This document shows, piece by piece, positions 20,443-31,739 of a DNA stretch of 64,000 nt. The stretch spans positions 57,264,788 through 57,328,787 of the forward strand of contig CM054154.1 in assembly GCA_028751875.1 (NCBI GenBank). Direction: 5' to 3'. Origin of the DNA: Rapana venosa (lineage: Eukaryota > Mollusca > Gastropoda > Neogastropoda > Muricidae). The notes beneath the pieces were generated by a model. It saw only the letters and a list, made by a program, of their open reading frames with translations, did not search any database and was not told the DNA's origin. Position numbers and translations under genes: made by a program. Within the stretch, counting starts at the first letter, position 1, and every line of letters starts with the position of its first letter.

Positions 20443-21974
20443 GGTAGTGTTTCATCGATTAGTTTTATTCAAGGGAAACAACTGTCAATCACGTGTCATT
20501 ATTATACACTTATGAGTTACATACCTTTACTGTTACTATGGTAATTGGATCATCAAGCTAACGAACGATCAGTAAACTTTTTTCGCTCTATCATAACTGA
20601 GTTTGTTACATCTATCGATGTAGCGAATGAATCGGATCACAAACACTACAAACATCTCATTGGCACGAGGATGGTGAAGAAATACGTTATGTAAGCAATC
20701 CCTTCACCTCCTCGTCGCAATGTGAAGTTTGTAGTGTTTGTGATCCATTCATCGCTACATCGATAGATTATACAAACTCATTTATGAATAGAGGACCAAT
20801 TTAATGAAATCGATTTCGTTAGCTTGAGATCCAATACCACACCATGCGCAGCAGAGACAAGAGACACTAAAAAAAAAGCCAACCAGAAACGCTACCAGAC
20901 AGTAAGGCATACATCACACTCCCCCTAACCCGAGTGAAGCTGTACTCCTGAAGATTTCCAGCCACCAACGCTTGACACACCTAACCAGCCTGCCCCTCTT
21001 GTGTCATTAGCAAAAGATCAATGGTTACAGCCCCAGAGAGGACAACAGATCACCAGAAACACAGCAATTTCTACAAGAAATCTCCACAACACCCTTTACT
21101 ACAGCACACAGAGACTGTTCCCACTTCTGAGCTGAAAAGATGAATCTGAGAACACTGCACCCCCAGACAGACCCCATTCACACACAACTCCCAGCAATCA
21201 CTTCCAAAACAACACCTTACAATCGCACTGAACCCAGAAGATCCAATCGCCAAATCAACTACCCAAGAATGTGATGATTAGTCATTGACAATGATAGTTA
21301 TCAAACGGAATGAAATATGATTTTATTAGATTTCATGTACAACTTTCATTATGTTTAGTTAATCACTAAGTTACCGTTAGAATCAAGATTCTGTTTGAAC
21401 TGTCATGTCATTTCAAACTTGCATTTATCTCCGTATCAACACTCGTTATTTAAAAAAAAAAAAAAATCATTGGTTTTCCATGTATACAATTTATAAATTT
21501 TGTGCTCCAAACTTCATATGAACAAGTAATCAAAAATAGTCTACATTCACTTGCTACCAATCTTGGAGAGGAGAAAGGAGGAAAAGATCATTAAAGTAAG
21601 TTGATAATTAAGAAGTTGATACAATTTATTTAGAATAATCAATCATCCTCAGATTCAAATTGTAGTATATCAACCCATCAAATTTATGGAAAATAATCTG
21701 ATTATCTCCTTTCAATTTTTCAAAAAACAACCATTTTTCATCCGAGGAAGAGGTGATTGTAGTGTTACATAGATTAGTTTGTATTCAGGAAACAACTGTC
21801 ACGTGGTCATTATTTATTCATCTTTAAAGAATACATACCTTTTACTGTTACTAATGGTTTGGAATATCAAGCTAACGAACGATCATTAAACTTTGTCGCT
21901 CCTAACATAACGGAGTTTGTTTTACATCTATCGATGTATCGAATGAATCGATCACAAACACAACCAACATCACA
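20443..21974 (+). mobile_element. Non-coding LTR-like (TRIM/LARD-type) insertion in RTE-beta, copy 1
   Basis: 1,532 bp with ~217-bp direct repeats at both ends (20,443-20,659 and 21,758-21,974), starting (T/G)GTAGTGTT and ending CATC(T/A)CA, flanked by the 5-bp duplication ggcac (20,438-20,442 and 21,975-21,979). Removing it and one ggcac restores the RTE-beta sequence as seen at 12.9-13.1 kb. A possible primer-binding site starts at TGGCACGAGGATGG (20,661) directly after the first repeat. The interior has no protein-like frame, so it is probably non-autonomous. Confidence 0.65.
20541..20838. repeat. Large hairpin: LTR end followed by its inverted partial copy
   Basis: 20,541-20,677 (attggatcatcaagctaacg … atcacaaacactacaaac … cacgaggatggtgaag) is the imperfect reverse complement of 20,700-20,838 (cttcacctcctcgtcgcaat … gtttgtagtgtttgtgatcc … ttagcttgagatccaat). 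Arms of about 138 bp surround a ~22-base loop. The inverted arm contains the LTR end and the putative primer-binding site. Confidence 0.75.
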
Positions 21975-22090
21975 GGCACTACTGCGCAGAGCGAGGACCA
22001 GAGATGATGGAGAGGCTTACCACGGCCATCGCTTATCATGTCCTCCCCCAACGACCGCCAAGGTTCACGGGTCTGATTATGAAGAATGAT

Positions 22091-23276
22091 ATTCTGAGCT
22101 GCTGTCCCACTGCCCACTGATTGCACTTCAGATCCCTTTAATAGTAGATTAAACATGAAGGCGTATGAGAAGGCTTTCAATAGAGTTCAATATTGATTCT
22201 AAGACTGCATTCAGAACAAACACAGGAAAAAAATCACGGCATGGGGACTCGTATTATGTGGGGTGGCACAGGATGTATAACTAGACTGGTGGCCTTCAAA
22301 TACACTTTCTCACGCGGAGCAAGAGTTGTTTCTGGTTTCATAGAGCAAATGCACATGTCTAGCATGATTACTTATTTAATCTTGATAATAGAGAAGTGTT
22401 ATACACGACCATGATTAGAGAGGAATAATTGACTCTGTTCGGGCCTACTGTGTGGTGCTTGCTTGGTGCACAGCCACAGACAAGATCAAGTATTATCGGG
22501 GCACCTGTTTTATGCACAGAGCATGTTTCTAGCTAAATCTTGAAGACATATTAACTCAGCTGTTGACTCAAGCATCAATCATTAACAAAATCTTCACTAT
22601 GCACGTCTAACGAAGACATTGCTATAGAACATGTTTATATATGCTTTCCTTCCAACATGCAGTTGACAAATAGAACAATTAAACAAACTACAACAACAGT
22701 ATTATTATAGCTGAAGATGATGTGGCAGCTTGGAAAAAAGAAAGTGTAAACAATAGCACACCAAAGCAGTATAACCGTATCACCAAAGCAAAAAGTTTAG
22801 TAACAACACAGAACAACAACAAGGGAAAGAACTACTACCACCTAACCACAGAGCAAAGACAAAAAGATATTCCCCTTGTAAAGACAGTCCCACTATGATG
22901 AAATAATTGCTTTAACAATATACTTGTTTTAAGCGGCCCTCGCTTATCTTATTTTAGAAAGAAGAAAACCAACAACTAAAAACCAGTACCGCCCAACAAA
23001 TGCTCTGCCATAAATCTCCACAACTTTCCTGCAGTTGATAGCAGCCAGCTAATCACTGAGCCATTTATACCAGAAGTGCTTGCCAACTTTGAAGGCTAAT
23101 TTTTTTTAATTGGGTGTCTGCTAAGTGACCGAGTTAATTCATAACCCAGCTGAGCCTGTGGTGCGGAGATGGTGTGAAGGTGGTGTGGAGGTTGCTTCCT
23201 GTCAGCGCAATACACAAGTGAGCTTATAGCGAAACCCAATGCAGTAATTCTACTAATACGTGTTTATGCCTTTTTT

Positions 23277-23320
<44 letters not shown>

Positions 23321-23335
23321 CCCCCTTTTTTTTTT

Positions 23336-23376
<41 letters not shown>

Positions 23377-24314
23377 CGCGAAACAGTGTACGAATTCTTT
23401 CGCTCGGCTAGAGTTGTTTTTCATAAGAAGCTGTGGATTGTTTCCTTTTATTCTGCTAACCTGAGATTGGTAGTTGTTGTCTGTTATAGTTAAGACCTCT
23501 AATCTTGCATGCGTTCATCCTGCAGATTTTTAGAACGCTAAGTGTGATTCCTTTCTATTACTTCCTGCCAAAGAATTGCATCGTCTGCTTCTCCTAGCTT
23601 CTTCTTTTCTAGTACAATGCTTTGAGTCTAAATCGCCTAGCTTTGCTATTTATTTAACCTTCGCATCTAATACTTTGTATTGCTTGATTGAGCCCCATTA
23701 TTCCGCATGGTATGGGTTCATCATTATTTTTTTCAGTGCTGTGGTCTTCGTCGCTTGTGTGAAGCTAGTTTCCACCTCTAGAATAGTTTCAGTTGTTGTG
23801 TTTGCCGACAGAGCTAGGTCTTCAAGTGTAACTTTCAATGTTTGTTGGTAGGTTTTGTTTTCGCATTTTGATAGGTGTGTAACACTTGCGTAGGCAGTCT
23901 TGATAGTAGTAGTAGTTATGATCACTATTACCCAGTTTTTCCTCTGCCAGCAACACTTAGTCTCTGCGTGAGTGATTTTTTGACTAAAAACTGATGAGGT
24001 TTATTTTTCTTTGTTAATAAAACTTTTGTCCCTTGTCAGTTATACATACATATTTCTTTGTTTCCATATCAATAGTCAGTATGGCTAGTACTTCTGGTGT
24101 TGGTTGTCCCACAACTTGTGTGAAAATCTTTAACCCTGCTTTCTAATAATGTCTCATTCTGACTGAATGCAAGGTTGCTACAGATGCTAGCCGCTTCACC
24201 CATATCATCAGCTGGCAATAAACACATCATCCAATATCATAACATAGTCTTCCATAATTCTATTATTGTTCTTTATTTGCGACATAGTAGAAAAAAATTA
24301 GCGCAACAAACAAA
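22091..24314. other. Unassigned stretch before the capsid-like remnant, copy 1
   Basis: No confident gene. Around 22,700-22,920 a plus-strand frame with broken, polar coding-like sequence (AEDDVAAWKKESVNNS) may belong to the Polinton-like element. A minus-strand 75-codon frame at 23,698-23,925 (QTLKVTLEDLALSANTTTET) could be another remnant. Both lack recognisable motifs. Confidence 0.3.
23278..23374 (+). repeat. Poly(T) tract with a short CCCCC break
   Basis: Almost 100 bases of T interrupted by gcccccc and one a. Possibly the poly(A) tail of a minus-strand retroelement, or collapsed low-complexity sequence; no element is recognised next to it. Confidence 0.9.
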
Positions 24315-25350
24315 TTGGAGCAATCCTTGATCCATACAGATTTTAAAAGATCCTTAGGCATTAAAGGAAAACAGACAATCGTTATTACACAACAACACCC
24401 CTCCACTATTGATGAAAATCAGATTCTGACAGTTAGTTTTCCTAATTTAGAAAAGATGTATGTCATTGTTCCAGGCACAACTAGCTTCCTTTTCAGATTG
24501 AACTAGAGGCCCCCCCCCCTCAGAAAGATGATCCAAACAGAAGTGGTAGCAAAGTTAGTAGGCTATTATCAAAAAAAAAAGTGACAAGCTAGAAGGCAAG
24601 AAGTGCTGTCACTAAACAACGCAGACATATTCTTGATCCTAACTGATTTATGGGATGACAAACGGAAAAAAGAGCTGATCTTATTTTATCAAGGCATACA
24701 GGATGATGAGGGACTAAAACACAGAGTAGGTTCGCTGATAAGGGAAACAGGAAAAACGATGCAAGCATAGCAAAACTTATGGTAACAGTTTTGTATCCTC
24801 ATGACTTTGAACTGCCTCACTCTCACTGCCTTACAAACAGGCGCACACATAGATAGACTGTCCCATATGACTGACCTTTAATGACAGTGCTTCGTGTTAA
24901 TACATCCACTGATGCTGAGGCAAAGTACAATAATAAACAGGTATTACTTTAGAGTATGATGTTTGTCAATCACCACAGCCTGACATGCTTGAATGCACAG
25001 CAATAACAGTCCTCTAAGGCTATTCTAAAATTAGAAAGAGTGCACAACATAGCCCATTAATGAAGATAAACAGATACTGTTGTGGAACAATAATCTTAAC
25101 ACCCCAGCAAGATCGTTAAAAGGAATATAATGCTGAATGAAGAACACCCCCCCTTTTCCAGATCAAGAGAGAGCTTTATAAATCCTCTTGAATGTTATTA
25201 AAATTTAACATTAATATAGCGGGACAGCCAAATCAAACTACGCCTTAGTTATTTACCATATCAACAATATAGATGAGGTAAGAAAATACTGGTTCTGGTC
25301 AACACAATGATACCACAACTGTAGGTACAAGCAAATCTTTACATCTACAT
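24315..25350 (+). pseudogene. Polinton/Maverick-like major capsid protein remnant, copy 1
   Basis: An intact 63-codon stretch (24,315-24,506) contains ENQILTVSFPNLEKMYVIVP, which I recognise as the N-terminal strand of a capsid-like protein family found repeatedly in cnidarian and mollusc genomes near a packaging ATPase. Further fragments follow at 24,560-24,960 and 25,040-25,350 in shifting frames, including LTSTDAEAKYN-type sequence near 24,905. At least six frameshifts or stops break it. In living elements this double jelly-roll protein would build the particle shell. The family call is from memory; a profile search would decide it. Confidence 0.5.
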
Positions 25351-25589
25351 GATGTTAGGCTTCATGAATACCTAACATCTAAATATGCATTGTGGGTGAC
25401 TAAGATCAACAGAAGATGAAAAGCTTCAATGTTTCATGAACCGCATTGAAAACGGCTCAAAGGAATAACTACAACTAGAGAAAGAGCAAGAAAATGATGA
25501 GACCCATATAAATAATCCTAATTGTAGTGATGGATGCCACAAGCACAACATTGAGGAAACAGACTAAAAGAATTGTTTACTAATGGACC

Positions 25590-26160
25590 ATCTAAGTTTT
25601 CAACCAAAAGAAGCCACACTGCTCTCTAATTATGCGGGCAAGACTGGCTGTGGCAAGACTGTATTTGTTTAGATTTTATATACAAACAGTGTACAAAAAT
25701 CATTTCGAGTTCATTGTTAAATTCTGTCCCAACACTGCCCAACAATAAAACATACAGAAAGAAAATTTATTTGAACAGAAGAGAATATAAATATAGTCAA
25801 TCCCTCTGACCAGGCTAAGCTAGTGTTTTAGAATACTATTACAGGATGTTAGAAAAAATAGGCAACCCTTTTCTTAAAAGACGACTGCTCATCAGAGCGT
25901 GACATGTTAAGAAAATGAATAGTTTTGTCTAAGCTTGCTTCAGTGGGAGAACTATGCACAGATATCTGTTTTGGTTGTCTGACACAAAAAATATAAAAGC
26001 ATATAAAAAGATACCGAGAACAAAATCAAGTACGTTGTACTTTTTCACAATGAAAACAGAGATGGGTTTAAGAATTGCCTTCAGGAGAATGATGTTATTA
26101 CAGAGACGACAAGAAGAGAAAGAAAAAACAAAACAGAGAAGCCTCAAAGCATAGTAAACT
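25590..26160 (+). pseudogene. A32-like DNA-packaging ATPase remnant, copy 1
   Basis: A Walker A motif AGKTGCGKT is encoded at 25,634-25,660 and a Walker B-like LFLKDDCSSERDM at 25,868-25,906, about 78 codons apart, which fits FtsK/HerA-type packaging ATPases of Polintons, adenovirus-like and nucleocytoplasmic DNA viruses. Coding-like sequence continues to 26,160. There is an in-frame TAG soon after Walker A and there are several frameshifts, so the gene is broken. It follows the capsid-like remnant on the same strand, a typical morphogenesis-module arrangement. Confidence 0.6.
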
Positions 26161-26449
26161 AATACCAAACAGACCAGCCGACTAAAACTGTGTAGTGTCA
26201 AACCCAATAGCTTATTTTTTAAAACACACACAAGAACATACAACAGACACAAACATACACACACACTCTCACACACAACCACACATAGATACATATATAT
26301 ATTCAATGTCCTGTGCTAGAGCTGTAGGCCTACTGCTGTGTTGTATTGGCAATGCCAAAAATCTTTTTTTAGCATATGGGGGCGTGGCTAAGTATTGCAC
26401 CCATCATATAGTAGGTTTTTTAAAATTAATTAATTTCACTACATCAACG

Positions 26450-26757
26450 CCTTCGGGGCAGCCCAGTGGTGAAGTGGAATGCTTAAGACAGGGTAGGCAG
26501 GCAAAGCAGGCAGGCATGGATCAAACCCCGTAAGGTAGCAGTATCTACAGTGTCCTATGTGTTGTGTGGAATGCGTGTGGTGTGTGAATGCGTGTGTCGG
26601 CATTCCAACAGTCGTGAATGCGTGAAATACATCTCCGCTAACCCAAAGCTCATTGCAGTGCCCTCCAAAATTGCTCTCCTTCTGTAACAGAACCTGGGTA
26701 CGGAAAAGGTTTTGCACTCATTTATATTTTTTAAATAAAGAAAAAAAAAATTTAGCA
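26450..26757 (+). mobile_element. tRNA-derived SINE, copy 1
   Basis: Starts GGGGCAGCCCAGTGGTGAAG (A-box region) and has a B-box-like GGATCAAACCC at 26,518-26,528, followed by a unique body and an A-rich end (aataaagaaaaaaaaaa). Such structure is typical of tRNA-derived SINEs transcribed by RNA polymerase III. It is not a tRNA gene because the cloverleaf is not intact. No clear TSD seen. Confidence 0.65.
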
Positions 26758-27060
26758 CAGCATATCATAAATCAAATAATAAAGAGGAAGTATTATTCAT
26801 TTTATAAATAAGTAAATTTTGGTATTAATATTTCTTGACAAAGATATTGTTCAGCACCATACAAAAATAAAATAGGGAACATTATCTTCTTTTAGAAAGA
26901 GAATAAGATGTAATAGTTCATGACAAAATATTTATTAGTTATTAATAAGTTTTTGATAAAGTTCTTGACAAGTTCTTGATAAGAAAAATGTTTTTAGCAT
27001 AAAATCCATAATTTTATAGTTTTACCATCAAAGCAAATTGTAACATTTTTATTTATTACA

Positions 27061-27213
27061 AGAGATAGGCAAAAATCCAACTTAAGGAAAGTGCTCTTCA
27101 GACTAACCTAGTTTTTATAAAAACATGGCAAACTTTTTTGGGCCGATGAGTTTTATAATAAAACTAGGTATGTCTGAAGAGCACTTTACCTAAGTCCGGC
27201 TTTGCCTATCTCT
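27061..27213. repeat. Inverted repeat with 52-bp arms (MITE-like), copy 1
   Basis: agagataggcaaaaatccaa … (27,061-27,113) pairs with … cggctttgcctatctct (27,162-27,213) as an imperfect palindrome around a 48-base loop. The ends are AG…CT. No clear TSD. It may be a miniature element or a rearranged terminal inverted repeat. Confidence 0.8.
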
Positions 27214-27902
27214 GGGGCTCGCAACCCGAATGTGAAGGCCAATAAAAAGTGCAACACAGCAGATGACATCAATCTTCATCATTTTACTGTTTAGGACTTT
27301 GTTTTCTTCATTTTATTGTTTCTCAGGTTGGGTTTTTGTTGTTGTTATTGTTTTGGTGGGTTTTTTTTTCTCTTTTGTCTCCTTCCTCTCCTAAGATAAC
27401 AATGACAACAATTTAAAAAAAAGAGGATACTCAATATGGGACCCCACACCCTGCATCTGTGAGTTCCCAACGCTTGTGCCACGGAACAATCAGTTCACCA
27501 AAGACTCCTGCCAGATTACATATGAGCTAATCATGCTAACAAGCCTTTATGGCGATTTGTATTATATGAAAGGTACTGTGGGCAATACCAGCCTTGAAAT
27601 ATTACCGCCACAAACAAAATATAAAAAAATAACAACAAAGAGATAATTGTCCAGCGTAATAGCACTACATTTACCAACAGAACTTTGCATAACATTCATT
27701 CAAGTCTTCCAATGAAGGCAAACTCCTGACAAATCATGTGAACCACCCACTGGCACAAAAAATGTTCAATGAAAATGCGTGTGCAGGAGTGGTTGGAAAA
27801 GTATGTTACGAAACCTAAAAATCATTGTAAAACAGCTGGCAGCACCAAAGGCTCCAACACAAACAACCAACAATATTAACAATATTCTAACAAATTCAAA
27901 GT
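27214..27902. other. Unassigned AT-rich DNA with the divergent patch between duplicate copies
   Basis: Contains T-rich homopolymers at 27,300-27,400, where the two 10.7-kb copies differ by about ten small indels. No gene or element recognised. Confidence 0.3.
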
Positions 27903-27914
27903 CCACACACCACG

Positions 27915-27948
<34 letters not shown>

Positions 27949-28045
27949 CGACACACACAACACACACACACCCACACCGACAAAAAATAGACACACACAC
28001 ACACACACACATCACACAACAACACACACACACACACACAAACAA
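27903..28045 (+). repeat. CA microsatellite, copy 1
   Basis: Interrupted (CA)n array. The Thr/His-rich or Cys/Val-rich open frames over it are shadows. Confidence 0.95.
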
Positions 28046-28109
28046 AACAGAGTTGTACATTCCAGCAGGGTGATGAATTTTGGCTTCAAAGCAGGGACAG
28101 ACAGGATAA

Positions 28110-30600
28110 GGAAACAAGAGGGAAAAATCATAGGTTTGAAATATGTATTATTGAGGCTGGATTTAAACTGCGTAAGTAGGCCGTTTCACGAAGGGAAGAT
28201 AGGAGGTCATTCCAGATTGAATGACCCAGAAAAAGAGAAAGAGCAAACGGGCCAACAGTGGATTGGTTTAATCTAGGTAATAGGGTGCTGTTTAATTTTG
28301 TGAACATTTGTAACAGAGGGTACTGATCTTGTACTTTACACCTGTGGGCACAGGCAACCATTGAGAGATTGCAGATGAGAAATATGCTCAGATTTTTTCT
28401 TTAGAGGACTAATCGAGCTCATGAGTTTTGTTATTCGATGAAGGAGTGGATAGATGAGCTGGCCAGACCACCAAAATGAATTTACATAGTCCAACTGTGA
28501 AAGAGATGTGACAAGTTTTGGATGTTGCACAGATGAACAGGTACAATTCGGATTGCACCATATACGTTCGTAATGATAGTAGCAGGACAGCAGTCTGGGT
28601 GATGAATATTTGCATAGAGAATGTGTTGGTCAATAACAACACCTACGCATACTTAACCTGTGCAGTGGATAGCGTGAACTGATGTAACTGCCAAATTTCC
28701 AATTGAGTCTTTGTGAATGAAGAGAGTTTGTGTTTTGGTCCCCTTTAAACAGGCTTCGGTTTATATCTGCATTTGCTGTAACATTTATGTGTCAATCCAG
28801 TTTTTGAATGTCTGAAGGCAAAGTGACATATTTGTCAGAGATAATTCAGATTTTCAGAGTGTCCCTTGCATATGAATCTAAAATTCTCAGCGTTAGTTGG
28901 TTGGTTCTTGATGAACTGGTGACGATTTAATATGTATGAAGAGTGGAACAGTGTAGAGATGAACAGGACAACAAGTGTCAGAACTATCCTTGTGGGACTC
29001 CACATTGATCACCTGTAGTTTTGCCAATTGGATTGAATTTTGTTTACTGTGACTGTCTGGTATCGATCATGGGAGGTATGAACAAAACCAGTTATGGCTG
29101 TGCCAGTAACACCGAAAGTTTTTTGGAACGGGAAAAAGATAGAGTGATCTAATAGTGTCAAATGCTGCAGATAATCGAGAAGTGAGAAGATAAATTTTTT
29201 TCGCTGAGACAAAGCTTTAGAACGTGTTTTAACTATGGACATAGGGTGCCTTCCATGCAGTGGTTGACGCGATAGGCATACTGAAATGCGGAAGGATACT
29301 AATTTGAATGAAGCTATCAGAGAGTTTGTTTCTTAACTACTTTATCAAGACTTTGGAATAAAGTAGGTTAGCAACAGGTCAGTAATTTTTTTAGTATGTT
29401 AAGTATCGAGTCGTGCACTAAATTGTAAGTGTAACTACTGCATTTTTGAGTTACAGAAGGAAAATTCCCGAAAAAGAAATAGTATACAACCACGTGATAG
29501 TTGGTATAAAGCTCTATGGAAGGCACTGCATGAAAAGAGAAGCAGCATAGGATCAAAAAAACAACATGAATTTAATGGTCATTTCCATTATAATTTTCCC
29601 TGATTTCTTTCCACACTTTTTGGCTGAAAGAGAGAAAGAGATGCCCCAGTGAATTGGGCATACAGGATGTACAGTTGGACAGGGGAAGACCTGATCCAGT
29701 CTGGAGCGAATGTTACGACATTTCTGAAAAGAATGGGGGGGCGAAGAAAATATATCAGAAGTTCAGAGTGACTGTGAACAGAGTAGGTAGAGGGCAATCC
29801 AAGAAGAGTAAAGGTGGAAGTAAAAAAAATGAAAATTTATATGGATGTTGCAATTGAGAACTTAGCAAGAATGTAGTTTGTCTTGGCTGAGGTGATAAGG
29901 CTTTTAACTTTGTTGGTTTGTTTTCTTCGAAAGAGCGGTTTTGTATTAATTCAGTGGGGATTTTCTGTGTCCACTAGCCTTTTTTAGGTTAGTCGGCGTT
30001 TTGTGCTTTGCCACCAGGATATCAAGGGTAAACCATGGGGCGAAAGGCTACTCAGGCAGAATATGGTCAGTGAGAGGTGCAATTGCTCATCAAACAGTTG
30101 GCTGAGAATAGCGCTATAGTGTATATAAGTGTCAGTGGCGTTCATGGGGATTTGTGATAGGCATACCAGCAGCTTGGAAGAGAAAGATAGAATGTCAGTA
30201 GCCATGAGGTACGACGGGTGGATTGCACTTCTTCTTTTGAATTAGGTTTTTGCAATGTTTAAGGAAGATAAAGAATGCCGAATGATCAGAAAAGCAGTTG
30301 GTCAGTGGACGGAGATAGAGTGACCGATATCTTGAAAACATCAGTGATGACCAGCAAAGATATGTCCCTTATCTGTGTGATGCTTCATTCACCAGCTTAA
30401 AGAGAGTGATTTGAAAAGAAAGATAAAGACGCTTGAACATCAGGAAGAAGATTGGTTGACGAAGTGAAAATAAAGTCACAAGGAATGCTAGTCTTGGGAG
30501 AGAGGCTTGTAGTGATCGAGGAGAGATTGAAATTCAATGATAGGCAAACTGAAGATGTCCGTTTGGTTCTTATATCACATATAATCAACAGAACAAAACT
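28110..30600 (-). mobile_element. Non-LTR family A copy: endonuclease, linker and RT, decayed
   Basis: Minus strand, from 5' to 3': SSTNLLPDVQASLSFFSNHSL (30,400-30,480) matches the endonuclease segment at 49,460-49,500; VHSHSELLIYF (29,770) matches VHSHSELPAI at 50,516; GVTGTAITGFV (29,120) matches the RT segment GSTGTALAWF at 51,175; then TKTQLEI, a GVVF-like region and the SRLDYCNS-like segment (28,480-28,520), NHAARL-like and HWLPV-like (GCLCPQV, 28,345). The 5' half lies outside the duplicated block, the 3' half (to 29,039) inside it. Many frameshifts. Confidence 0.75.
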
Positions 30601-30639
30601 CAGACAGCCGTACCAATCTCTTACTCTGAAATAGATAAA

Positions 30640-31008
30640 AATACTCCATAAAGATTATGAAAGAGACGCATTAACAGCAAACAACAGAACTACAAAACAG
30701 CCAAGAAAACCCATTCCCACATCAATTGAAAAGAAAACTACTCAAAACTACAGCATACAAGACAGTCAACACAACATCAACAATACTTACCAGAAACAGA
30801 ATACACAACTCAGCACAACCATACAAACACACACCTCAGCAGTCATACAGAACACCAACACTGAACCACTCACCAGAACAGCCCACACAAGTGGGACTAC
30901 AATATCAACACATCCAACATATACGCACATTTTACAGAACAGAACCATGACTGAACACTTCCTCACTCACTGACACACCCACACCCACACACACACACAC
31001 ACTCCAAA

Positions 31009-31078
<70 letters not shown>

Positions 31079-31250
31079 ACACAAACGAGAACAATTCACC
31101 AACTTCACATCAAACACACAGCAAACATCCTCTCCTCACAAACACAATGCATCATACACACCACACTCCTTCCATCCTCACCAAAACACACACAAAAAAC
31201 ACCATTTCCCATTCACAAATTCACCATGAGAGCACCCCCGCTTTTCCAGT
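30640..31250. other. A/C-rich DNA with a CA microsatellite
   Basis: Strong strand asymmetry (A and C rich) over 600 bp with (AC)n at 30,978-31,078. Likely expanded and decayed microsatellite sequence; no gene. Confidence 0.6.
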
Positions 31251-31739
31251 CCCCTAGCATGTCCTCCAACACAAAACAGTTTCCATACGAGGGTGACACT
31301 TGTTGATAGGTGACCAGGTGAAGGGTTGTGAACGAGAAAAAGATTCAGCTGGTGCCGCTAGTCTGTCAACCTTTCTTAACGTCAGCCTTACCAGTCCAAC
31401 ACCTGTGTCAGTGCCTGGCAACAAGCTGTCCTCTCTGCACAAACATCTCGTCAACCTTTCCCGTAGGCATCAACAGCTGTAAAGCAGGGCCCGTCACAAC
31501 AGCCAGTGACAAACTGATCCACCTGCTAACAAAGGTCTCCCCATGCCACTCTAACAGCTCCTCCAACCTCCCTCCTATCTATCGGACTACATCCCTTAAG
31601 AGACACGCATCAAAGTCCACGGCTTAATCTCTAGGAATCCTGCAGGCAAGAGTGGGTTGTGATTTATTGACAACACCCCCCGTCTTCTCACAAGGGCTGG
31701 AGCACCTAAAAAGTCACTGTAACCAGATGCTCTATCATC

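Larger units (their letters stand above)
18780..22090 (+). mobile_element. RTE-beta element (copy 1), interrupted by an LTR-like insertion
   Basis: Plus-strand fragments follow the 12,916-15,194 element in order: EEAIRSLPVG (19,000), QWPTDWTQS (19,140), LAEEQA-like and IEQ-like RT start (19,310), TSIDFKR (19,425), CLLSP/LFN-like box (19,612), a decayed ADD box near 19,730, KPIQNMEK and SNSDYP (20,020-20,100), GHVT/LQGL-like (20,310), then EWTG at 20,415. The last part, ALLRRA…DRDG…, resumes at 21,980 and ends near 22,090 with GLIMKN. Frameshifts are very frequent, more so than in the 12.9-15.2 kb copy. Confidence 0.8.
18301..29039 (+). repeat. Large direct duplication, copy 1
   Basis: Matches 34,679-45,423 in the same orientation. 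The first ~110 bp (18,301-18,410) carry many small indels relative to copy 2; from 18,411 the two copies appear identical at a constant offset of 16,381 until a patch of small indels at 27,261-27,420, after which the offset is 16,384. Identity stops abruptly after gccaattggattgaatt inside a minus-strand family A RT. Confidence 0.95.

Noticed and set aside
20443..21974. DIRS-like element, because of the inverted repeat
   Set aside because: The 5-bp duplication and terminal direct repeats fit an integrase-type LTR element, and no tyrosine recombinase is present.
23260..23493. Phe-rich membrane-like frame
   Set aside because: Translation of the poly(T) tract.
25929..26306. 125-codon minus-strand hydrophobic frame opposite the ATPase remnant
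   Set aside because: It is antisense to the recognised ATPase sequence and starts in a CA-rich tract; Cys/Val/Phe-rich composition reflects the reverse strand.
26450..26530. Possible tRNA gene
   Set aside because: SINE head with degraded boxes and an A-rich 3' tail.
31254..31627. Overlapping frames of 60-99 codons
   Set aside because: No domain and no consistent frame; only the downstream frame at 31,740-32,061 was kept, at low confidence.
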